From: Bog-159 sp963738375
GTDB taxonomy: Bacteria > Acidobacteriota > Terriglobia > Bryobacterales > Bryobacteraceae
DNA: 64,000 nucleotides
Assembly (NCBI GenBank): GCA_963738375.1
Contig: CAVTWL010000012.1
Location: 310,001 to 374,000, forward strand
Direction of reading: 5' to 3'
The stretch's first letter is position 1, and each line of letters opens with the position of its first letter. A program made the translations under genes and the position numbers. A model generated the notes under the pieces. The model made no database searches. It was not told where the DNA came from and worked only from the letters and a program-made list of their open reading frames with translations. This document shows, in pieces, positions 53,126 to 62,211 of this stretch.

Positions 53126-53880
53126 GCAAGATTTCACGCCGCAAGCTGATCACGGGCGGGGTAGTCGCAACGGCCGGTGTCTCTGGGGTCGCGCTGGCGG
53201 CGCGGCTGGCGCGGAAATACGGGCTGGTGCCGCCCGATCATGGCGGACTCTACGGCGCCGGCGAAACGCTTACCTATGCGGCGCAGCGCCTGTTGACGCG
53301 CCATTCGTTGGCGCGCGAATTTTCGCCGGACCAGATTACCAAACCCCCGTTCGCCAACTTCGTCGCCCCCATGCCGGATGTTTACAAGAAGTCGCAGGCC
53401 GGCGGTTTTGCGGACTGGCGGTTGACGGTAGATGGCCTGGTCGAGCGGCCGGGCGAGTTTTCCCTGGCGCAGCTCAAAAGTTTTCCCGCCAGCACCCAGA
53501 TCACCCATCTGGCCTGCGAAGAGGGATGGTCGTATATCGCGCAATGGACCGGCGTTCCGCTGTCGCGCGTGCTCCATTCGGTGGGCGCGCGGCCGCAAGC
53601 GCGTTACGTGGTCTATCGTTCGATTGAGCCGGACTGGTGGGACAGTATGGACATGGCGGACGCCATGCATCCGCAGACGCTGGTGGCTTACGGGATGAAC
53701 GGCGCCGACATTCCCCAGGGAAACGGGGGGCCGTTGCGCATGCGCGTGCCCCGCCAGCTTGGCTACAAAAGCGTGAAGTATATCGTTCGCCTGACCGTCA
53801 CCGACGACATTAAGAAGTTCGGCAAGGGCCTGGGATCGGCTGCGCCGGAGGGCGGCTACGCCTGGTACGCCGGCATCTGA
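53122..53880 (+). CDS. Sulfite-oxidase-fold molybdopterin protein
   Basis: This 252-residue protein has a Tat signal (SRRKLITGGVVATAGVSG) and a single molybdopterin-binding sulfite-oxidase-type domain: WRLTVDGLVERPGEFSLAQLKSFPA, the molybdenum-ligand Cys132 in THLACEEGW, WTGVPLSRVL, VVYRSIEPDWWDSMDMADAMHPQTLVAYGMNGADIPQ, and RMRVPRQLGYKSVKYIVRL. It probably works in the periplasm as a reductase or oxidase with the cytochrome b encoded before it. The size and Tat export resemble MsrP (methionine sulfoxide reductase), whose usual partner is MsrQ. Here the partner is of b561 type, so the substrate remains open. Confidence 0.87.
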   Translation: MSKISRRKLITGGVVATAGVSGVALAARLARKYGLVPPDHGGLYGAGETLTYAAQRLLTRHSLAREFSPDQITKPPFANFVAPMPDVYKKSQAGGFADWRLTVDGLVERPGEFSLAQLKSFPASTQITHLACEEGWSYIAQWTGVPLSRVLHSVGARPQARYVVYRSIEPDWWDSMDMADAMHPQTLVAYGMNGADIPQGNGGPLRMRVPRQLGYKSVKYIVRLTVTDDIKKFGKGLGSAAPEGGYAWYAGI

Positions 53881-53881
53881 C

Positions 53882-55012
53882 TTACACGTTCTCCCACTTA
53901 CCATTGGCCGCGGAACGCAACACCGCATCGGTGACGCGATCGGTGGCCAGCCCATCGCGGAAGGTCGGCGCGGCGGCCTGGCCCGCCCCGAGGCCTTCCA
54001 GGAAATCGGCAACCTGGTGGATGAACGTATGTTCGTAGCCAATCTGTAGCCCCGGCACCCACCAGTTCTTCATATAAGGATGATCGCCATCGGTGATGTG
54101 GATAGACCGCCAGCCGCGCAGCCGTCCTTCGTCGCTGTGATCGAAGTATTGCAAACGGTGCAGGTCGTGAAGATCCCAGCAGATGGAAGCGTTCTCGCCG
54201 TTGATTTCGAGAGTATAGAGCGCCTTGTGTCCGCGCGCGTAGCGGGTCGCTTCAAATGTGGCCAGCGAACCGTTTTGGAAGCGCGCCAGGAAGGCGCTGG
54301 CATCGTCAATCCCGACCGGCTCCACGCGTCCTGTAAGATTGTGCGGGCGCTCCTTCACGAAGGTCTCGGTCATCGCGGTCACCCGGTCGATCGCGCCGTT
54401 GAGCCATAGCGCGGTGTCGATGCAGTGGGCCAGCAGGTCCCCAGTGACCCCGCTGCCGGCGACGTTGATATCCAGGCGCCAGAGCCCCGCGCCGCCCTGC
54501 GGCAGGTCCGCCGAGATGGTCCAGTCCTGCAGAAACTTCGCGCGGTAATGGAAGATCTTGCCCAGCCGCCCTTCGTCGATCAGGTGTTTTGCCAGCGTGA
54601 CGGCCGGCACGCGGCGGTAGTTATACCAAACCATGTTGGGAACGCCGGCCTGTTCGACGGCGGCCACCATGCGCTCCGATTCGGCGGTGGAGCGGCCAAG
54701 CGGCTTTTCGCAAAGAACCATCTTGCCGGCGGCCGCCGCCGCGATGGCGATTTCGGCATGCGTATCGTTAGGGCTGGCAATGTCGATCAGGTCGATATCC
54801 GGACGGGCAACCAGTTTGCGCCAATCCGTTTCGTAAGACGCGTAACCCCATTGCCCGGCGAAGGCGGCAACCTTGCCAATGTCGCGCGCGCAGACGGCTT
54901 CGAGGACCGGCCGGTACGGCACGTCGAAAAACTGGTTGACGCTGAGATAGGCGTTGGAATGGGTGCGGCCCATGAAGCCGTAACCCACCAGGCCGATGCG
55001 AAGTGGCTTCAT
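53882..55012 (-). CDS. Gfo/Idh/MocA family sugar oxidoreductase
   Basis: This 376-residue NAD(P)-dependent oxidoreductase has an N-terminal Rossmann fold (RIGLVGYGFMGRTH), a DLIDIASPNDTHAEIA block, the catalytic lysine in LCEKPLGRS, and the typical alpha/beta C-terminal domain (about residues 135-376). The substrate is likely an inositol or a sugar derivative. ATG 55012 overlaps the stop of the upstream isomerase-like gene by ATGA; the longer frame upstream is low-complexity. The pairing of a MocA oxidoreductase with a xylose-isomerase-like barrel is a frequent sugar-catabolism arrangement. Confidence 0.9.
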   Translation of the reverse strand: MKPLRIGLVGYGFMGRTHSNAYLSVNQFFDVPYRPVLEAVCARDIGKVAAFAGQWGYASYETDWRKLVARPDIDLIDIASPNDTHAEIAIAAAAAGKMVLCEKPLGRSTAESERMVAAVEQAGVPNMVWYNYRRVPAVTLAKHLIDEGRLGKIFHYRAKFLQDWTISADLPQGGAGLWRLDINVAGSGVTGDLLAHCIDTALWLNGAIDRVTAMTETFVKERPHNLTGRVEPVGIDDASAFLARFQNGSLATFEATRYARGHKALYTLEINGENASICWDLHDLHRLQYFDHSDEGRLRGWRSIHITDGDHPYMKNWWVPGLQIGYEHTFIHQVADFLEGLGAGQAAAPTFRDGLATDRVTDAVLRSAANGKWENV

Positions 55013-56079
55013 GCGCTCGCCTCCTCGTTCCAGCCGTGTGCGTTGCGCACGGCGAGCATGGCGGCCAGGATGCCGTTCCAGGTGCTTTGCTCGTGCATGA
55101 CGGCGTTGGGGAACATGCAGCCATCCCAACAGATATGCGGGATGGCGCGCGTGACTTGCCCGGCTTCGTCGCGCAGCCAGTGGCCGGCGTCCCGGACGAT
55201 ATCGAGCTTGCCGGCGGGATCGGAGGGAAGGCAATGGTGCCCGGTCTTGTCGTGCGTTCCCGATCCATGCACGGTGGCGTCGTTCTGGGCGACGTGGAAG
55301 TCGATGGTCCAGGGTCGCAGCGCGGCCGTGAGCTGGCGGAGGGCGTCCTGAAATCGCGCGGCGTCGCTCCAGTCGAAATCTTCGGGCAGGATGCGATCTC
55401 CAGGCGCGTTGTACCCCAGGGTGAAAAGAAGCGTATGGGCCATGTCCGCCTGGAAGCCGAGCGTAGCGGGCTGATTGACCAGTTCCAGAAGCTGCAGCAT
55501 GCGGCGCCAGCTATGCATCCCCCCCCAGCAGATCTCGCCTTCGGCCGCCAACCGCTCGCCGTGGTCGGCCGCGACGGTGCAGGCTTCGCGGAAGGTCCCG
55601 GCGATGAGGCGGGTGTTGGCTTCGGGATCTTTGGCCCATTCGGCGGGACTGGCCGCCGAGTCGATGCGCACGATGCCGTAGGGCCGGATGCCAAGGTCGC
55701 GCAGCTTGCGCGCAATGCGGCACGCTTTGCGCACTTGGGTCACGAAGGCGGCCCGCTCGTCGGCGCTGCCCATTGCCGAGCCGCCCCCGGTAGGAGGCCA
55801 GACCGGCGCCACCACGGATCCGACGGTGAGGCTGAGCGCGCGAATTTTATCGGTGAGGCGCGCGAGTTCGTCATCGGAAGAATCGATGGAGACGTGCGGC
55901 TCGAAGAGGAAAAGATCGACGCCATCGAAGCGCGCGCCATCCACTTCGGCGGCGGCGGTAAGACGCAGCATGGTGTCCAGATCGATGGCAGGCTCGGAGT
56001 CCGGCCCTTTGCCGACGAGGCCGGGCCACATGGCGTTGTGGACGCGCGGGAAGGTAAGGTGCGGGCTTGGCACATTCAT
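55009..56079 (-). CDS. Sugar phosphate isomerase/epimerase-like TIM barrel
   Basis: This 356-residue protein is a xylose-isomerase-like TIM barrel. Visible blocks are MNVPSPHLTFPRVHNAMWPG at the start, FDGVDLFLFEPH, a VGSVVAPVWPPTGGG strand, EICWGGMHSWRRMLQ, LGFQADMAHTLLFTLGY (with the metal-binding His), IDFHVAQND, and HDKTGHHCLPSDPAG. It is likely an isomerase or dehydratase acting on a keto-inositol or similar sugar. ATG 56079 is preferred over 56097; MNVPSPH starts the conserved part. It precedes the oxidoreductase gene with an ATGA overlap. Confidence 0.85.
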   Translation of the reverse strand: MNVPSPHLTFPRVHNAMWPGLVGKGPDSEPAIDLDTMLRLTAAAEVDGARFDGVDLFLFEPHVSIDSSDDELARLTDKIRALSLTVGSVVAPVWPPTGGGSAMGSADERAAFVTQVRKACRIARKLRDLGIRPYGIVRIDSAASPAEWAKDPEANTRLIAGTFREACTVAADHGERLAAEGEICWGGMHSWRRMLQLLELVNQPATLGFQADMAHTLLFTLGYNAPGDRILPEDFDWSDAARFQDALRQLTAALRPWTIDFHVAQNDATVHGSGTHDKTGHHCLPSDPAGKLDIVRDAGHWLRDEAGQVTRAIPHICWDGCMFPNAVMHEQSTWNGILAAMLAVRNAHGWNEEASA

Positions 56080-56148
56080 GATGCGCCATCGTAGCACGGC
56101 CTTTAGGGGCGGCTGCCGACCTTGGGAACGTGAAGAAGTGAGCCTGCC

Positions 56149-58212
56149 CTACATCTCCGGCTTAAACTGCTCGTCGAAAAACTTCACCGCGGCGCGATAC
56201 GCCTGCAACCAGTGCGCGTGCATCAAAAAATCGTGAATCTCGTCCGGAAAAATAAGTTGCTCCACATGCACCCGCCCGCGCAGCGCCTCGACCAGTTCCA
56301 CCGTCTGCCGGAAATTGACGTTGCGGTCGTCGTCCCCATGGATCAGCAGCACCGGCGAGCGCCAATCCTTCACCGTGGACATAGGCGACGAGTTGAAGGC
56401 GATCCTGCCCGCTTCGTCATCGCGCCCGATCCCCAGCTCTTCGGTCCAATCGTGCACGCCGTGCATGTCCACGCCCGCGGCGAATAGATCGGAGGCGCGA
56501 GACAACCCCATCGCGGTCAGGTATCCGCCGTAAGATCCGCCCCACAGGCCGATCCGGTGGGGATCCACGTCGGCGCGCGATTTCAGGTACAGCCCGGCCC
56601 CCATCACGTCGTTGTATTCGCTGCCGCCGCCGGCGCCGTAATTCACCGCCTCCCGGAATTTCATGCCGTAGCCAATGCCGCTGCGGTAGTTCACCGCCAG
56701 CACCACATAGCCCCGGCTGGCGAGGTATTGGTTCAGCGCGTAAGCGTTGTTGTAGTAGAACATGTAGTGCCAGCCCAGCAGCATCTGCCGCTGCGATCCG
56801 CCATGAAAAAAGACGACCGCGGGATGGCGCTGGTTCGCCGCGGAGTTCTTGGGCAGAAATAACTGGCCGTGCAGGGTCAGCCCGTCGGCGGCCGTCAAAA
56901 TGACTGGTTGCGGCGTGACCAGCGCATCGGGCTTCGGGAAATCGGCGGGGATGGCCTCGGGCGCCAGATCGCGCACCTCGCCGGATGCCAGGCGGATGGC
57001 GGGACGCGCCTGTCGCGCAGTGTCGGAATGCAGGAACGCGACCGCGCCATCGCTCGCCACCGCGGGCGCCCATTCCAGCCCCTCACCCTTTTCCCGCGCG
57101 ACCGGCATTCCTCCGGCCACCGGCACGCGCCAAATATGACGGCGATCGATATCGTCCTGGTTGGACGAATAGATCATATCGCGGCCATCGGGCGTGATGG
57201 CGGCGTGTTCGACCTCGAAGGCGCCCGGCGTAAGCACGATCGCTTTGCCCGTGGAGATCTCCAGGGAATAAAGGTGTGTCCAGCCGTCGTGTTCCCACGG
57301 AAACACGATTCGTCCGCCGGCCCAGAACAGTTGCTGCTCGGAAGCAGTTCCGCGGAATACGCTGCCATCGCCTTCCAGCGCGCGCCAGATCTCGTTGCCG
57401 CCGTCAACGCCGCGGGCATCGGCTACGCGAATGGACCAGGGCGGACCGCTCCGCATGGCGGCGAAATACTTGTGTTCGTCGACCGTGGGAATGCGCAGGA
57501 AGGCGATGTGCTTTCCGTCGGGCGACCACACCGGCGCGTCGTCGTGATCGACGCTCGGATCGGGGTAGCGCACGGATTTCGCGCCGGCATCGTAGACGCC
57601 AATGAAACTGTGGTTGCCCCGGCTGCTGACGAACGCGAGCCGTGACCCGTCGGGAGACCAGAGCAATCCGGCGTTCTGGCCGCGCGCGTGAATGAGTTGC
57701 TCGGGCTTGGCATCGCCTGGGAGCGATGCGGAAAAAATCTGGCCCTTGCGCGAGAAAGCCACTACGTCGCCTTTCGGCGAGACGGCCGGATCGTTGCCTT
57801 CGCCGATCAACCGCGGCTTGAGCGAGCCATCCAGCGTCACCACCCAGATCTGCTGCTCGGTACCCTTCGGATCGTTTGTCGGGTTGGGATACTCGCCCGA
57901 GCCATTGGCGCCTTCGCCCCGTACGAAAACAATCGCGCGTGCGTCGGGGGTCCAGCGCAGCCCCGAAATTTCCTGGCCGTCGTCTTCCGTATAAGCGGTA
58001 ACGCTGTGGCCGCGATAAGCCGGCGGTTCAGCGACCCAAACATTGCGCGCCCCCCGGGAATTGTAGACCCAGGCGATCTTGCCGCCGGTAGGCGCGGCGA
58101 CCGGCGCATCCGGAAACGGCGCGCTCAGAATCTGTTCGAGGGTGAAGGGAGCTTGGGCGTGAGCGGAGGCTGCAACGGCGAACGCCGCGGCCAGAAGACC
58201 GGAAAAACGCAT
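56149..58212 (-). CDS. Secreted S9-family (prolyl oligopeptidase type) peptidase
   Basis: This 687-residue enzyme has a signal peptide (MRFSGLLAAAFAVAASAHAQ), a seven-bladed propeller-like N-terminal domain (about residues 30-420), and a C-terminal alpha/beta-hydrolase catalytic domain. The nucleophile is Ser in GLWGGSYGGYLT, the Asp is in HGDDDRNVNF, and the His is in DEIHDF. It is of the DPP IV/acylaminoacyl-peptidase type and probably degrades peptides outside the cytoplasm. The ADH gene ends nine bases upstream of its start, so it may be in the same transcript as genes 60443-53882. Confidence 0.92.
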   Translation of the reverse strand: MRFSGLLAAAFAVAASAHAQAPFTLEQILSAPFPDAPVAAPTGGKIAWVYNSRGARNVWVAEPPAYRGHSVTAYTEDDGQEISGLRWTPDARAIVFVRGEGANGSGEYPNPTNDPKGTEQQIWVVTLDGSLKPRLIGEGNDPAVSPKGDVVAFSRKGQIFSASLPGDAKPEQLIHARGQNAGLLWSPDGSRLAFVSSRGNHSFIGVYDAGAKSVRYPDPSVDHDDAPVWSPDGKHIAFLRIPTVDEHKYFAAMRSGPPWSIRVADARGVDGGNEIWRALEGDGSVFRGTASEQQLFWAGGRIVFPWEHDGWTHLYSLEISTGKAIVLTPGAFEVEHAAITPDGRDMIYSSNQDDIDRRHIWRVPVAGGMPVAREKGEGLEWAPAVASDGAVAFLHSDTARQARPAIRLASGEVRDLAPEAIPADFPKPDALVTPQPVILTAADGLTLHGQLFLPKNSAANQRHPAVVFFHGGSQRQMLLGWHYMFYYNNAYALNQYLASRGYVVLAVNYRSGIGYGMKFREAVNYGAGGGSEYNDVMGAGLYLKSRADVDPHRIGLWGGSYGGYLTAMGLSRASDLFAAGVDMHGVHDWTEELGIGRDDEAGRIAFNSSPMSTVKDWRSPVLLIHGDDDRNVNFRQTVELVEALRGRVHVEQLIFPDEIHDFLMHAHWLQAYRAAVKFFDEQFKPEM

Positions 58213-58221
58213 TTCTCGATT

Positions 58222-59268
58222 CTATACCGAGTGCGGCGCGACGATCAGCTTGCCCACGCCGCCGGAGCGCGTCTCCACCTGCTGAAACGCGGCGGCGATG
58301 GAACCGATGGGCAAAGTATGGGTGATGATGGCGGCGAATCGCGAGAGGTGCGCGGCCAGCAGGTCGCGGGCAGCTTCGGTCTCGTGATTGGAGCGCCGCA
58401 CGTTAAAAACGGCGAGTTCCTTGCGGCGCATGGGCGAGAACTCGACGGGCGTTTCGCGTTCCACGGGAATGCCGGTGATCACCACGCGGCCGGCATTGCG
58501 GGTGGCGTGCAGACACTGGTTGATCGATCCGCCGGTCGCGGAGCAGTCGATCGAGACGTCCACGCCTCGCCCCCCGGTGTCGCGCGCGATCTCGCGCGAA
58601 GGGTTGATGGCGCCTGGGTCGAGCGCCGCATCCGCGCCGGCTGCGAGCGCCAATTCGCGGCGCGCGCCCACCGGCTCGACAGCCCACACGCGCCCCGCCC
58701 CGGCCAGCTTCAAGCAGATGACCGTCAGCAGTCCGATGGGCCCCGCGCCGAAGACCGCCGCGCTTTCCATGGGCCGCAGCGCGGCGAACCGCAGAGAATG
58801 CAGAACCACCGCCAGTGGCTCGATGAGGGTAGCTTCAGCCGCGCCGATCTGGGGGGGGATCGGCACGAGGTTGCCGGTGGGAAGATTGGCGTATTCGCGG
58901 AAGAACCCCGGCTCGCCCGGCATCGACATGAAGCGGATGGACGCGCAGACGTTGTGATGTCCGCTCCTGCAGAATTCGCAGTGATAGCAGTAGATGGCAG
59001 GCTCGAAAGCCGCGCGATCGCCGGCCGCCCAGCCGGTAACGCCCGCGCCTACCCGCGCGACGACTCCGGCCGGCTCATGTCCCAGCACCATCGGATATTG
59101 GCAGACCGTGTCGCCAACCCCGCCTTCCGCATAGGAATGCAGATCGGAACCGCAGATGCCCACGGCGTCGATGCGTACCTGGACTTGCCCTGGGGGGGGA
59201 TCGGGGACCGGCGCGTCGATCAGCCGGAACTGCCGCAACGCGCAAAGTTCAGCGGCGCGGCTGTTCAC
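58222..59268 (-). CDS. Zinc-dependent alcohol/sorbitol/threonine dehydrogenase
   Basis: This 348-residue medium-chain dehydrogenase has the zinc-ligand motifs GICGSDLHSYAEGG and GHEPAGVVARVGAGV, a structural zinc Cys4 cluster in YHCEFCRSGHHNVC, and the Rossmann block AVFGAGPIGLLTVICLKLAG. It oxidises a sugar alcohol or sugar acid with NAD(P). The GH-like gene upstream overlaps it by ATGA (59265-59268), so the two are coupled. It fits sugar breakdown with the isomerase and MocA genes downstream. Confidence 0.9.
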   Translation of the reverse strand: MNSRAAELCALRQFRLIDAPVPDPPPGQVQVRIDAVGICGSDLHSYAEGGVGDTVCQYPMVLGHEPAGVVARVGAGVTGWAAGDRAAFEPAIYCYHCEFCRSGHHNVCASIRFMSMPGEPGFFREYANLPTGNLVPIPPQIGAAEATLIEPLAVVLHSLRFAALRPMESAAVFGAGPIGLLTVICLKLAGAGRVWAVEPVGARRELALAAGADAALDPGAINPSREIARDTGGRGVDVSIDCSATGGSINQCLHATRNAGRVVITGIPVERETPVEFSPMRRKELAVFNVRRSNHETEAARDLLAAHLSRFAAIITHTLPIGSIAAAFQQVETRSGGVGKLIVAPHSV

Positions 59269-60443
59269 TGGACATCTTCCTTGGGTGCGTGCCGCAGTGT
59301 CAGCGCCGCGATGTGATCCAGCACGGCGTGGAAGTAAGCCATATCGCGCTCTTTTTCGGGCATATCGTCACGCACCTCCCCGGCCGAACTGGGCAGATAG
59401 CGGAAGGGAAAGCGCTGCGCCTGAATCCATGGCAGGTAGCCCCAGCCCTCGGCGCGGCTGAAGAAGATGTCGCAACTGGCCAGGTCGCCGGCCAGATGCT
59501 CGGCCGTTGTGGCGCGCCCGTTGTCGTCTTCGGTCATCAGCACCGGCCGCTCAACCTGGTGCAAATCGGCGACACGGCGCGCTTTTTCCTGCGGGGTGCG
59601 CCCGTCGCCGTGAACCAGCAGTACATCCACTTGACCCTGCAGCGACTGGGGATACCGCATACGGCCATCGCTCGAAACGCCGATCGGCAAGCTGAAACCG
59701 GCGTGCTTGAAGCGATCGCGCACATCGTCGATCAGCGGAATGATGTTTTGCGGGACATATCCCTCTTCCCACTGCGGGCCCGGCAGATCGTATTCGTTGG
59801 CCACATCCACGATCACATTACGGAAATCGTGAACGATCAACCAATCCGTAATGTTGATGGCGGCGGTGTGAATCGCGGCGCTGGAGCGGAACTGCGCGGA
59901 CTGGCCATGATAAAAGTACATCAGGTTAACGAACATGCCGCGCTCGTTCGCCGCGCGCAGCAGGCGTTCCAGGCGTCCCATCCAGTCCGGCTTAAGCGAA
60001 CCATCCGGCCGGAATGCGCTGATGTAAGCGCCGCGGCCAGGTCCGAAACGATAGGCATTCTCACGATCGATGCCATTGACGGATTTTTCGTAGCCGGCCT
60101 GCGCCCCCTGCAGGCTCACGTTGATCATCAGGACGCCGTGATTCTTGTAAAAATCGAGCGCCTGGATGACGGCGTCGGTATTGAATTCCGGATCGAAAGT
60201 CCGCTCGTGCATCCACTCGTCCAGGAAAAGTGCATTGGCCAGGCGGATGTTCATCACCTTCCCCTGAGCTTCGCGGCGGTAGCCGGGTCCCGAGTAGGTC
60301 TTCTGCCAATTCTCGCCGGCGCCGTTGGCGATGCGAATGTAGAAAGAGCGGGGATCGTAGTGATGGCCGAGCATGCCGCCAGTGCTGATTTCAGCGGCGC
60401 ACAGGGCCGTGGCGAACAGGGGTAGCAGCAGAAGCCGATTCAC
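59265..60443 (-). CDS. Secreted GH5-like TIM barrel
   Basis: This 392-residue protein has a signal peptide (MNRLLLLPLFATALCAAE) and a TIM-barrel body with FLDEWMHERTFD, NLMYFYHGQSAQF, and the acid/base candidate in IVDVANEYDLPG. A nucleophile candidate appears in PVLMTEDDNGR. It has the layout of a GH5-like or cellulase-like glycosidase, but no precise family is secure. It is the first gene of the minus-strand set (60443-53882) and probably acts outside the cell before the sugar is taken up and oxidised. Confidence 0.75.
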   Translation of the reverse strand: MNRLLLLPLFATALCAAEISTGGMLGHHYDPRSFYIRIANGAGENWQKTYSGPGYRREAQGKVMNIRLANALFLDEWMHERTFDPEFNTDAVIQALDFYKNHGVLMINVSLQGAQAGYEKSVNGIDRENAYRFGPGRGAYISAFRPDGSLKPDWMGRLERLLRAANERGMFVNLMYFYHGQSAQFRSSAAIHTAAINITDWLIVHDFRNVIVDVANEYDLPGPQWEEGYVPQNIIPLIDDVRDRFKHAGFSLPIGVSSDGRMRYPQSLQGQVDVLLVHGDGRTPQEKARRVADLHQVERPVLMTEDDNGRATTAEHLAGDLASCDIFFSRAEGWGYLPWIQAQRFPFRYLPSSAGEVRDDMPEKERDMAYFHAVLDHIAALTLRHAPKEDVQ

Positions 60444-60552
60444 GACGATGTTATCTCGTTAGGTTGGGCGGGGGCTGGGAGCGCCACCGCCAAACCTAGG
60501 TTAGCACCGGGGCGCGAGGCAATGCTTTGCAGGCCGGTCGCAACGGTCCCGG

Positions 60553-61155
60553 CTAAGCCGGGAAATTCGGGTCTGCGATCACTTCGAGGATCTGCTTGGT
60601 GTGACGCTCCGTATGCGCGCCCGCGGCGAGAATCCACTGGTAGCCGTCCATCACCTGATGTTCGCCTTTCGTGACTGCCTTCAACGGCGGCGCTTCCAGA
60701 GCGTGCAGGCGCAGTTCCGGTGTCGACTCCAGACAGGCTGTGAGTTGCGCGGCAGCCGCAATCAAGCTTTCTAATCCTTCGCACTTGTTCACCCCCCCTT
60801 TGGGATGCGTGATCTCAGGGGACGGGAACTTGCCCAGGCGGTTGGGCAATTGGGTGATCACAATGCTATCCACCAGCCGGCAGTCGCGGCCGGCTGGAGG
60901 GGCGGGGGCTGCGGGGAGTTGCGCCAGGACTCGTCCGAGGACGATTTTCTGGACGGTGACGACGTGTTCTACGATCTCCGCCACGGACCAGACATTCGCC
61001 GCGGGCTTGTAGCTCCACTGCCCCTCAGACAGGCATTTGATAGCGCCCACCGCGTAGTTGCGGGTTTGTTGAATATACAGCCGGGCCAGTTCCAGCTCGG
61101 CGCGCGTCAGCGCCCCTTCCAGGGCGGGTGCGGCAGCGGCGGATGTTGTTTCCAT
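60553..61155 (-). CDS. DinB-family protein
   Basis: This 200-residue protein is a DinB/YfiT-like four-helix bundle. The metal-ligand histidines are in IVEHVVTV and HTERHTKQI. There is no signal peptide, in contrast to the DinB protein at 15244. It starts at ATG 61155. It is the last gene of a group with 61226-63444, with a 70-base gap. A perfect palindrome AACCTAGGTT lies at 60493-60502 downstream. The reaction is unknown. Confidence 0.82.
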   Translation of the reverse strand: METTSAAAAPALEGALTRAELELARLYIQQTRNYAVGAIKCLSEGQWSYKPAANVWSVAEIVEHVVTVQKIVLGRVLAQLPAAPAPPAGRDCRLVDSIVITQLPNRLGKFPSPEITHPKGGVNKCEGLESLIAAAAQLTACLESTPELRLHALEAPPLKAVTKGEHQVMDGYQWILAAGAHTERHTKQILEVIADPNFPA

Positions 61156-61225
61156 CGTGTTTCTCCTCTTTGGTAAGACGTGCCGGGCGCCCCGGAATCG
61201 ACAAGCCTGGCGAAAAAACTCGCGG

Positions 61226-62191
61226 CTACCGGCCCGCTTCCTGTTCTTTCTTGCGCGCACCGCCCAGAATATCCGTCAGTGAGTAGTTGCCCTCGTGGCA
61301 GGCGTACTCATAGATGGGTCCCTTGGTCGCGGCGAACGGATACTCAAGCGTCCATATTTTGCTGAACGTCGCAGGATCGTCGATCGTAGCGCGATACAGG
61401 ATCGTATCCGGTCCCGTCCGCGTGAAGCGCTCGATCACGTGCAGGTTCTCCGACGAGCCGCGGAAGCGCGTCTGTGAGGTGAAATTGGTGGTGTCGACGA
61501 CCAGGGTATCGCCGTCCCAGTGACCGATGGAATCGCCCAGCCACTGCCGGACGCTCGCCGGCGCATGCGTGCCGTTGATGCGGACAATTCGGGCGTCATG
61601 GACCATTTCGACCAGGATCATTACATGATCGGGGGTTTGTACGATCTGATAGTTATTGTTGTACAGAACCGGCAGCATGGGCGGCCCGGAAGTGGAACCG
61701 AAGCCCAACAAGCAGCGTTCGGAAAGCGGCCGCGATTTCACGCCGTCGTAGCGGCCCATGCCCTCCATGGTGAAATGCTTCTTGCCCTCGGGCGTCATTG
61801 GCGGAACCTTCCCATTCTCCGGGTCGATGATCAGCGAAGTCCGCTTTACGCCGTCCACGCGGGCCAGTTCGGTGCCGCGATCGATGAACAGCACGTTGTA
61901 TCCGCCCGTGCCGCTCGATCCGGCCGCCGCCAGCAAAGGATGGTCCGACTTGCCATCCACCTCGGCCAGTTCCGTGGCGCTCGCTTTTTCAAAGGCGGTG
62001 GCTTCGGCATCGGTCAGCGTCGGCTTGTTCGCAAACACGGCCGGACGCTCCAGCGGTGTGATGGTGGCGTTGCTCCAGATGCCCTGCAGATCGGGATGCC
62101 CGTCCGGAGTGCGCGGCACATTCTGCCCCGCCAGATGTACGGAAAACGGATTTGCCAAGGCGCCCAGCGCCAAGATAAGACGATATCGCAT
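61226..62191 (-). CDS. Secreted acidobacterial hypothetical protein (WDGDTLVVDTTNF type)
   Basis: This 321-residue protein has a signal peptide (MRYRLILALGALANPFSVHLAG) and the conserved blocks TPDGHPDLQGIWSN and GHWDGDTLVVDTTNFT, TRFRGSSENLHVIERFTR, and a C-terminal EYACHEGNYSLTDIL. I know this only as an abundant, secreted Acidobacteria family without a determined function. It is a clear paralogue of the protein encoded at 62644-63444. ATG 62191 is chosen; the longer frame upstream is an antisense-style frame. It follows the DUF6152 gene by 20 bases. Confidence 0.82.
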   Translation of the reverse strand: MRYRLILALGALANPFSVHLAGQNVPRTPDGHPDLQGIWSNATITPLERPAVFANKPTLTDAEATAFEKASATELAEVDGKSDHPLLAAAGSSGTGGYNVLFIDRGTELARVDGVKRTSLIIDPENGKVPPMTPEGKKHFTMEGMGRYDGVKSRPLSERCLLGFGSTSGPPMLPVLYNNNYQIVQTPDHVMILVEMVHDARIVRINGTHAPASVRQWLGDSIGHWDGDTLVVDTTNFTSQTRFRGSSENLHVIERFTRTGPDTILYRATIDDPATFSKIWTLEYPFAATKGPIYEYACHEGNYSLTDILGGARKKEQEAGR

Positions 62192-62211
62192 GCCTGTCTC
62201 CCTCCCCTGTT

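Noticed and set aside
57688..59316. 542-codon plus-strand frame over the S9 and ADH genes
   Set aside because: Spans two genes antisense, which is typical of GC-rich shadow frames.
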